This document shows positions 31,962-36,614 of a DNA stretch of 36,614 nt, piece by piece. Source of the DNA: Candidatus Sulfotelmatobacter sp. (lineage in GTDB: Bacteria; Acidobacteriota; Terriglobia; Terriglobales; Acidobacteriaceae). Numbering within the stretch: the stretch's first letter is position 1; each line of letters begins with the position of its first letter. The position numbers were made by a program, and so were the translations under genes. The notes below the pieces were generated by a model. The model worked only from the letters and a program-made list of their open reading frames with translations. It was not told the DNA's origin and made no database searches. The stretch covers positions 1 through 36,614 of the forward strand of contig JASHOT010000262.1 in the NCBI GenBank assembly GCA_030040965.1, read 5' to 3'.

Positions 31962-32717
31962 TCACTTGGCTGCGAGATTCGCCGCTTGGCCGGGCGGATT
32001 ATTTTCCTCCTCCAGATCCGCATGGGCGTCGTCATCCTGCACAATTGAACCGGCTGGGCCGGCCTTGGCGGTTTGCAGATATTTCCTCAGGCAACGCGTA
32101 CATGGCGCATAGCCTTCTTTCAGAGCCTCTTTCGCGGTGAGCGACCGCACTTGCTTGCCGTGAATGAACGAGCAGCCCGCAACGTGAAATATTTTGCTGT
32201 CCGCGGCAACCAGCACCACCATGTCGGGGGGAATATTCTTCGCTGCCTGCGCCATCAGATCACGGCGGGCGCGCTGGGTCGCCCATGAATTTGCAAAATG
32301 CAGGCCGCCGACGACCAGCGCCAGCGCGGCTACGGGAATCAGCCATGCCTCCATCGACAGCCAGCGACTGCGAGCGGGACGCGCATTCCGAGCGAGTCTT
32401 TTCTCCAGCCGTTTGCTGAATCCCGCGGGCGCCTCCATCATGCGCTCGTCGCCATAGAGCCGGACCACGTTCTTCGTACCCGCAAGCACTGAGGCGCACC
32501 GTGGGCAAGTCCGAAAATGCTGATCCATGGCCGAGCGCAAGGCGGCATCGACGTCGCCGTCGAGAAAGTTCGAAATCTCATGCCAGATTTTTTCGCAGCC
32601 GATATTTTCCTGGTTCATTTCCGGGTTCATCTTTTCGCCGTGCGCCGATTCATGATTCGTCGACTCGCGATTCGTGGATTCGCGATTGCTTGGGTCGCGA
32701 TTTTCGTGGCCTACCAT
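31962..32717 (-). CDS. Zinc-finger anti-sigma factor with extra-cytoplasmic Ada-like Cys/His motif
   Basis: A 251-residue membrane protein. Residues 1-30 form a hydrophilic tail made of 5-residue repeats (NRDPS, NREST, NREST, NHESA). The anti-sigma zinc domain follows, with C41, H67, C71 and C74 (HFRTCPRCAS). One membrane helix (about 124-142, WLIPVAALALVVGGLHF) leads to the outside. There the sequence KIFHVAGCSFIHGKQVRSL then KEALKEGYAPCTRC has H178, C182, C206 and C209, the layout of the Ada-type metal-binding motif. The cytoplasmic zinc domain should hold the sigma factor encoded just upstream; the outer motif could sense metal, redox state or alkylating agents. ATG 32715-32717 has GAAGGGG 8 bases upstream and overlaps the sigma gene by 7 bases. 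Confidence 0.88.
   Translation of the reverse strand: MVGHENRDPSNRESTNRESTNHESAHGEKMNPEMNQENIGCEKIWHEISNFLDGDVDAALRSAMDQHFRTCPRCASVLAGTKNVVRLYGDERMMEAPAGFSKRLEKRLARNARPARSRWLSMEAWLIPVAALALVVGGLHFANSWATQRARRDLMAQAAKNIPPDMVVLVAADSKIFHVAGCSFIHGKQVRSLTAKEALKEGYAPCTRCLRKYLQTAKAGPAGSIVQDDDAHADLEEENNPPGQAANLAAK
32643..32702 (-). repeat. 15-base tandem repeat at the 5' end of the anti-sigma gene, four units
   Basis: On the minus strand: AATCGCGACCCAAGC, AATCGCGAATCCACG, AATCGCGAGTCGACG and AATCATGAATCGGCG. Units two and three differ at two positions. They encode NRDPS, NREST, NREST and NHESA, before the zinc domain. The frame is preserved whatever the copy number. Confidence 0.9.
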
Positions 32718-33385
32718 GGCTTCGACCCCTTCTCGAAGGGCAGGCGGCTGAACCAGCCCTGCTCCCAGCCTCCCGCGAGCAAATCGCGCAACATCAGCCG
32801 CGCTCGCAGCAGCCTTGTTTTCACAGAGGCGACGGAGATTCCGAGCGCCTCGGCGGTTTCCTGGATGTTGAGTTGCTCCATGTCACGTAGAACGAAAACT
32901 TCGCGATACTTGCGGTCGAGCGAAGCCAGAGCCTGGGCCAGTTTCTGCCGGACCTCCTTGCGCTCCAGCGCTTCGGAAGGAATTTCGCGCCAATCAGCGA
33001 AATCGCGCGGAGTATAGTCACCCTCTTCTTCGCGCCGGTCGTCGATGCCTTCCATCACCACGGTTCGCTCCCTTCTTCGCCGCATCAGCGCTTCGTTGAC
33101 CGTGATCTGAATGAGCCAGGTGCTGAAGCGCGATTCGGCGCGAAACTGGCGGATATTGGCGAACGCCTTGAGCATCGCTTCCTGGGCCACATCTTCGGCA
33201 TCGGTTTCATTTCGCAGGATGGCGAGAGCCGCGGCATAGACGCGCCGTTCATACGGTTGAACGAGCTCGTAAAACAGTTCGTTCTGGCCGCTTTGCACGC
33301 GCGCGATCAGATCCTGCTCGCGGGTCGGCCGCGTCTGGTCCGGGTTCGAAATCGGGTTGTTCAAGACCACGTTGGCTTCGGCCAT
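32711..33385 (-). CDS. ECF (sigma-E/RpoE-like) RNA polymerase sigma factor
   Basis: A 224-residue group 4 sigma factor. Region 2 has FYELVQPYERRVYAAALAIL, the -10 reading helix NETDAEDVAQEAMLKAFANI and FRAESRFSTWLIQITVNEA. A linker of about 35 residues, longer than usual and acidic (DDRREEEGDYTPRDFADWRE), joins it to region 4, which has LDRKYREVFVLRDMEQLNIQ and ETAEALGISVASVKTRLLRA, the -35 helix-turn-helix. A C-terminal tail WFSRLPFEKGSKPW follows. It overlaps the anti-sigma gene by 7 bases, the normal arrangement of such pairs, so it is probably released by a signal reaching the envelope. The start is ATG 33383-33385 (a GTG lies just before it); the ribosome binding site is weak. Confidence 0.92.
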   Translation of the reverse strand: MAEANVVLNNPISNPDQTRPTREQDLIARVQSGQNELFYELVQPYERRVYAAALAILRNETDAEDVAQEAMLKAFANIRQFRAESRFSTWLIQITVNEALMRRRRERTVVMEGIDDRREEEGDYTPRDFADWREIPSEALERKEVRQKLAQALASLDRKYREVFVLRDMEQLNIQETAEALGISVASVKTRLLRARLMLRDLLAGGWEQGWFSRLPFEKGSKPW

Positions 33386-33436
33386 CACAATTCGCCGCCC
33401 GTTACGTCCGCTGATCCTACTGGAGTCGTCTCGTCG

Positions 33437-34162
33437 TTACCCATCCGACCCGCGCTTCCAAGCCGTGCGCTTCCAACCGGTAATCTTCCAACCGGTAAAC
33501 ATGGAAATGAAATTGTTCCAGCCGTGCAGGATCACCATGACCAGATGCCCGAGCACAAACCCGAGCATCGCCCACATGAGAATGAAGTGCCAAAGGCGCG
33601 CCCAGTGGAATCCGCCCATCAGCCATGCCAGCCAGGAAAACTGAATCGGCTTCCAGATTGCGAAGCCGGTCAAGACCATTAGCGCGCCCAGCACGATGAC
33701 GGTCGTGTAAGCGTGTTTTTGCAGCGGATTGTAGACTTCGGCCTGCTCTGGTTTGGGACCGAAGAAAAGGTAATACCGCACCATGGGCCACACGCCGGGC
33801 AGGTCGCGGCGTGTGAACAAAACTTGCCGATAATTTCCGCTGAACAACTCGTAGCCGACATAGACCAAACCCGTGGCAATGTAGATCCACATGAATGTCA
33901 AATGCCACTGCAGTGCGCCACCCAGCCATCCGCCAATGGCGAACGCCTTCGGCCAGTTCAGCAAGTCCTTCTGTGGAATTTTGGCGCCGAAGCTGGGGAA
34001 GGCGCGGAAAATCTGCAGGCCGCTACCCGCCATCACAAAGAGGGAGATCGCGTTCAGCCAGTGGCAAATCCGCACCGGCAACGGATGTTCGTACACAGCG
34101 CGTGCGACGACTTCCGTTTCGTCGCCTTTTGCGCGCGTGATTTCGATGACCGCATCACTCAT
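33437..34162 (-). CDS. Membrane b-type cytochrome (cytochrome b561 / Ni-Fe hydrogenase b subunit family)
   Basis: A 241-residue integral membrane protein with about 4 helices. Candidate haem-ligand histidines appear in VRICHWLNAISLFVMAGSG (H34), GALQWHLTFMWIYIATGLVY, LQKHAYTTVIVLGALMVLTG and WARLWHFILMWAMLGFVLGH. Such proteins pass electrons between quinones and a periplasmic or membrane-bound partner. The partner is most likely the molybdopterin oxidoreductase encoded 109 bases upstream on the same strand, as in MsrP-MsrQ or similar pairs, though this cytochrome is of a different family from MsrQ. The C-terminus carries a 5-residue repeat (TGWKI, TGWKR, TAWKR) after the last helix. The start ATG 34160-34162 begins MSDAVIEITRAKGDE. 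Confidence 0.88.
   Translation of the reverse strand: MSDAVIEITRAKGDETEVVARAVYEHPLPVRICHWLNAISLFVMAGSGLQIFRAFPSFGAKIPQKDLLNWPKAFAIGGWLGGALQWHLTFMWIYIATGLVYVGYELFSGNYRQVLFTRRDLPGVWPMVRYYLFFGPKPEQAEVYNPLQKHAYTTVIVLGALMVLTGFAIWKPIQFSWLAWLMGGFHWARLWHFILMWAMLGFVLGHLVMVILHGWNNFISMFTGWKITGWKRTAWKRGSDG
33452..33496 (-). repeat. 15-base tandem repeat at the 3' end of the cytochrome b gene, three units
   Basis: On the minus strand: ACCGGTTGGAAGATT, ACCGGTTGGAAGCGC and ACGGCTTGGAAGCGC. They encode TGWKI, TGWKR and TAWKR, just before the final GSDG. Adjacent units differ at only two or three positions, so duplication is recent compared with the gene. Confidence 0.9.
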
Positions 34163-34170
34163 GGGTAAAC

Positions 34171-34268
34171 CCAGGTTTCAAAGTTTCAGAGCTTCAAGGT
34201 TTCAGTAAAAACCTGCACCGAACCGATCGCACTTTGAAACTCTGGCACCTTGCAACTTTTAAACTTGG
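34171..34268. repeat. Imperfect long inverted repeat in the gap between oxidoreductase and cytochrome genes
   Basis: Arms of about 35 bases (34171-34205 and 34232-34268) are complementary at roughly two thirds of positions, and each contains short TTTCAA-type direct repeats (GTTTCAAAG, TTTCAGAGC, TTCAAGG, TTTCAG). It fills nearly all of the 109-base gap in a probable two-gene transcript. It may be a copy of a dispersed intergenic repeat; only one copy is in this window. Confidence 0.55.
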
Positions 34269-34271
34269 CCC

Positions 34272-35159
34272 TCACAGTCCGTAAAACCCCGAATAGCCCT
34301 GATCTTCCCAATATCCCACTTTGCCATTGAGAACGTTCGTGACTTTCAAATCGGTCAGGTATTTTGCCTGCTTATAGCCGATTTTCGCCGGAATATTCAG
34401 GCGCAGCGGTGCGCCGTGTTCGCGGGTCAGCGGGCGATCGTACATCTCCCAGCAGAGCAGGGTCTGGGGATGCAACGCCGTCGCCATATCAAGCGATTCA
34501 TAGTAATCGTCGGCGCAGGTGACCGAGATGAAACGCGCCGAAGTATCGGCGCCGATCATGTTCAAGAAATTCGACAGCCTTGTGCCACCAAAGCGGCCAA
34601 TCGCATCCCAGCCCTCAACGCAGACGTGGCGTGTGTTCTGGCGCTGAAGAGGCAGACTCTGGATTTGCTCCAGTTTGTAGTCGCCCGGCTTTTTGACTAG
34701 CCCGGTTACGGTCAGCGTCCAGTTCTCGAAAATGACTCCGGGATCGTCGACGTCGTAATCGTTGATGGGAAATTTTTCAAACGGCGTTAATGCAGAGTCC
34801 GCGAAGGTGGTCGCCAGATGACCGCGTCGGAACATCAAGGCCGAAGCCCAGTCACTGAACCCTAGTCCCTTTTTGAGCAACCATTCCTGCGCGCCGGGGA
34901 TGGCGAATGCACCCAGCGCGAGCAGGGGAGCGAGTTTCAGCAATTCGCGTCGCGATACTTGGGCGAACTTGCGCTCGGCCATTTGAGGATTAAGTATTCT
35001 CGGAGGCTCGGCAGAAGTCTGACCGCTGCTTGGCTGAGCGACACTCGAATCGTCCATTGCAGGTGGTTGATTCTCTTGCGCGGGCTGACCCTCTTGCCGA
35101 GGCGTGCCCTCGCCAGCAATCTTGTTTGGGCCGGTTGCCTTGGTCTCATCCGGTTCCAT
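34272..35159 (-). CDS. Tat-exported molybdopterin-dependent oxidoreductase (sulfite oxidase/MsrP-like)
   Basis: A 295-residue enzyme of the oxidoreductase molybdopterin-binding family. After a polar, Pro/Gln-rich extension of about 65 residues comes a twin-arginine signal SRRELLKLAPLLALGAFAIP (about 68-87). The catalytic domain has NWTLTVTGLVKKPGDYKL, then the molybdenum-ligand cysteine in TRHVCVEGWDAIGRFGGTRL (about C181), SVTCADDYYESLDMATAL, and GAPLRLNIPAKIGYKQAKYL. Its known relatives reduce methionine sulfoxide in periplasmic proteins (MsrP) or oxidise sulfite. The b-type cytochrome gene follows and should supply or take electrons. The start is uncertain: ATG 35159 gives the extension, which includes an 18-base repeat (QEGQPA, QENQPP); ATG 34982 would begin nine residues before the Tat signal. 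Confidence 0.88.
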   Translation of the reverse strand: MEPDETKATGPNKIAGEGTPRQEGQPAQENQPPAMDDSSVAQPSSGQTSAEPPRILNPQMAERKFAQVSRRELLKLAPLLALGAFAIPGAQEWLLKKGLGFSDWASALMFRRGHLATTFADSALTPFEKFPINDYDVDDPGVIFENWTLTVTGLVKKPGDYKLEQIQSLPLQRQNTRHVCVEGWDAIGRFGGTRLSNFLNMIGADTSARFISVTCADDYYESLDMATALHPQTLLCWEMYDRPLTREHGAPLRLNIPAKIGYKQAKYLTDLKVTNVLNGKVGYWEDQGYSGFYGL

Positions 35160-35372
35160 ATACGGTCAGAGACAAAATATCTCCACTATGGGATTCCAAA
35201 CGGAACGCAAAGTTACAAATGTGCTCCCGCACAGTGAGATCGTGGGTGCGATTCAGGTAACCATAGCACGTCGATCGTGAGCCGGGGCCGGTCCATGTGA
35301 GTTTTTTACCTGCTGGCCTTTGCCGCTCTTTCAGGGCATACTAGGCTGGGTTTTTTATAAAGGCAGCGCAGC

Positions 35373-36080
35373 ATGCCAGAGCGCGGGTCAGAGTCGAAAC
35401 CGGAGTGGGACACCGCGGAACGTCAGCCGTTCCGGCCTCAATCCAGTCCTAAGCCTTCATCCGGGGACATTCATTCCAAACTTCACACGACCAAAAGTTG
35501 GCGCTGGCTCGGCCCGGCCTCGGCTCGCGACGTTTCGATCGAACCGCAGCAGCGGCGCCTGATGGTTGCGGCTCTCGCCTTGCTGCTCCTCGCGCTGGCG
35601 TCGCTTCTGTATCACGATCGTGACTTCTGGTTCCCCGATGCACCGGATTCTACGGACGCCAGCAATCAACAGCCGCCTGCAGTAATCGTCAGGCCCACTA
35701 CGCAGCAGCCAGCCACGATAGCGAAAGCCGAGGTTCCCGTCCGGAAGAAATCGCGCAGTTCCGCTCAGGGGAACTCAGTTCCGGTAAACACCTCGGTGCC
35801 AGTCAACCATGTCGAGGCGGACGGCTCCGATGGTCCCGTTGCCGCCATCACGCAGCGAACCGTGCTTCCTCCGCTTGAGGTCGAGGTGGTCGCTGGTGAT
35901 GCGCATAGCGTGGTTCGCCCGGGCTCGAACTCGGTTCACGTAGAGCTTCCGTCCGCATCGCCCGCTCCGCAGGGCCTGCTTCCGCCGCTCCCGATGAAGC
36001 CGCAGCGACGGCCACGCGCGTTGCCGCTGAGCGTGTCGAAATGTCCGGCGACGCGAGCAGTCTGGTTGCCCACACAGTGA
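35373..36080 (+). CDS. TonB-like protein, N-terminal part (frame broken before the TonB domain)
   Basis: A 235-residue frame with a hydrophilic start, a membrane helix (RRLMVAALALLLLALASLLY, about 62-82) and a long polar spacer of low complexity, including the 6-residue repeat SVPVNTSVPVNH. This is the layout of the anchor part of TonB-family proteins. The reading frame then runs into unrelated Arg/Pro-rich text and stops at 36080, while a typical TonB C-terminal domain continues in the -1 frame from no later than 36041 (that frame is open from 35909). The parts are best read as one gene of about 315 codons with a one-base loss or gain between 35909 and 36080, probably near 35960-35990. The start ATG has AAAGG 8-9 bases upstream. 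Confidence 0.7.
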   Translation: MPERGSESKPEWDTAERQPFRPQSSPKPSSGDIHSKLHTTKSWRWLGPASARDVSIEPQQRRLMVAALALLLLALASLLYHDRDFWFPDAPDSTDASNQQPPAVIVRPTTQQPATIAKAEVPVRKKSRSSAQGNSVPVNTSVPVNHVEADGSDGPVAAITQRTVLPPLEVEVVAGDAHSVVRPGSNSVHVELPSASPAPQGLLPPLPMKPQRRPRALPLSVSKCPATRAVWLPTQ

Positions 36081-36319
36081 AGCCCGGATATCCTCTGCTG
36101 GCGCGCCAGATGAAGGTGCAAGGATCGGTGATTCTGCAGGCGCTGATCGGCAAGGATGGCATGATCCAGAATTTGCAGATTCTGAGCGGTCCCCCGATTC
36201 TGGCGAAAGCCGCCGAAGACGCGGTTCGGCAGTGGCACTTCAAGCCGCATTACGAGGGCGCGGATGCAGTCGAGACACGGGCGCTCATCACCGTGAACTT
36301 CACCATTTCCACCAATTGA
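36041..36319 (+). CDS. TonB C-terminal domain, continuation of the frameshifted gene
   Basis: A 92-residue piece carrying the full TonB_C domain: VAHTVKPGYPLLARQMKVQG, VILQALIGKDGMIQNLQIL and AVRQWHFKPHYEGADAVETR, ending ITVNFTISTN. It has no start signal of its own that I can support: the ATG at 36041 has no ribosome binding site, and the frame is open upstream to 35909 with plausible spacer sequence. It therefore belongs with the upstream membrane-anchored frame. Either an assembly error, a real mutation or ribosomal slippage separates them. Confidence 0.75.
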   Translation: MSGDASSLVAHTVKPGYPLLARQMKVQGSVILQALIGKDGMIQNLQILSGPPILAKAAEDAVRQWHFKPHYEGADAVETRALITVNFTISTN

Positions 36320-36336
36320 ATTTTGGAGGGCGTCTT

Positions 36337-36614
36337 GTGAATTCCTATGCCGCCGCACTCGCCTGGACTCTGGCCGCTTTCTGCTCAGTTTTTTTTCGCG
36401 CGGCTCCCGCGGCTCACATTGACGAGGGCAAGTCTATGAACGTTTCCAGTCCAAGCTTTTCGGACGGCGGCGACATCGCGAAAAAATTCACCTGCGATGG
36501 CGCCGATGTCTCGCCGCAACTCAGCTGGAACGCCGCGCCCAAAGGAACAGAGTCGTTCGCGCTGCTGGTCGACGATCCCGATGCTCCCGTGGGGAACTGG
36601 AATCACTGGACGAT
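36337..36614 (+). CDS. YbhB/YbcL-type phosphatidylethanolamine-binding protein (PEBP), N-terminal part
   Basis: The gene is cut by the window end. Starting at GTG 36337, the frame gives a likely signal peptide (MNSYAAALAWTLAAFCSVFF, then RAAPAAH). The family's characteristic opening follows: MNVSSPSFSDGGDIAKKFTC, then DGADVSPQLSWNAAPKGTES and FALLVDDPDAPVGNWNHW with the conserved D-D-P-D-A-P anion-binding motif. Bacterial YbhB/YbcL proteins are small ligand-binding proteins related to Raf kinase inhibitor protein; their exact ligands are unclear. GGAGG lies 7 bases before the GTG, which supports this start over the internal ATG at 36436. It follows the TonB-like gene by 17 bases, so they may be co-transcribed. 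Confidence 0.85.
   Translation, partial: MNSYAAALAWTLAAFCSVFFRAAPAAHIDEGKSMNVSSPSFSDGGDIAKKFTCDGADVSPQLSWNAAPKGTESFALLVDDPDAPVGNWNHWT

Noticed and set aside
35918..35924. CCCGGGC in the frame of the TonB-like gene, a formal X-XXY-YYZ slippery heptamer in the correct phase for a -1 shift
   Set aside because: GC-only heptamers are poor slippery sites, no clear downstream structure was found, such a match is not rare by chance in this GC-rich overlap, and the sequence just after it looks more natural in the original frame.

Overview
The window looks like a chromosomal segment of an acidobacterium, probably class Terriglobia in the Koribacter/Sulfotelmatobacter neighbourhood. I infer this from GC-rich coding, the glycine-rich repeats (GGFG) in the TonB-like protein, the RlmN and M16 gene styles, frequent GTG/TTG starts and the sigma/anti-sigma arrangement; there is no rRNA marker to prove it. 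I saw no tRNA, rRNA, CRISPR array, insertion sequence or phage gene.

Left part (1-12197, all minus strand): a compact operon for pseudaminic acid (Pse), read right to left. The order is pseB, pseC, a Pse-associated methylase, pseF, a fused pseG-pseH, a formyltransferase-like enzyme, a PIG-L deacetylase, pseI and a NodB-type deacetylase. After a 449-base gap come a methyltransferase, a double-GNAT protein and the first 18 codons of another gene. All six Pse pathway activities are present, together with tailoring enzymes that suggest a modified Pse residue. Most junctions are 4-base ATGA/GTGA overlaps. The one between pseGH and the formyltransferase has been disturbed by a 16-base tandem repeat.

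Centre (12198-20854): a 444-base divergent region, then an exopolysaccharide module on the plus strand. It holds a Wzc-type chain-length regulator/tyrosine kinase, a TPR protein with a carbohydrate-binding-like domain and an O-antigen ligase/polymerase-like membrane protein. A FecR-domain protein and a YdcF/DUF218 protein follow on the minus strand, then a UDP-sugar 6-dehydrogenase on the plus strand. Pse made by the left operon could plausibly be built into the glycan assembled here, but no Pse glycosyltransferase or flippase is visible.

Right part (20855-36614): a TonB-like protein coupled to an M48 metallopeptidase; a very small Flp pilin gene (24113-24277); a NarX/NarL-like two-component pair; a divergent membrane histidine kinase with an eroded ATP-binding domain; rlmN; an M16 peptidase; a secreted MXKDX pentapeptide-repeat protein with a clear terminator; an ECF sigma factor with a zinc-finger anti-sigma factor that carries an Ada-like Cys/His motif outside the membrane; a cytochrome b plus Tat-exported molybdopterin oxidoreductase pair; a frameshifted TonB-like gene; and the start of a PEBP (YbhB/YbcL) gene.

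A theme cuts across unrelated genes. Short tandem repeats, most often 15 bases (5 codons), sit at protein termini and linkers: the NodB deacetylase, anti-sigma factor and cytochrome b, the related 5-residue periodicity of the MXKDX protein, and 14-, 16- and 18-base versions elsewhere. This is the most unusual pattern I can see directly.
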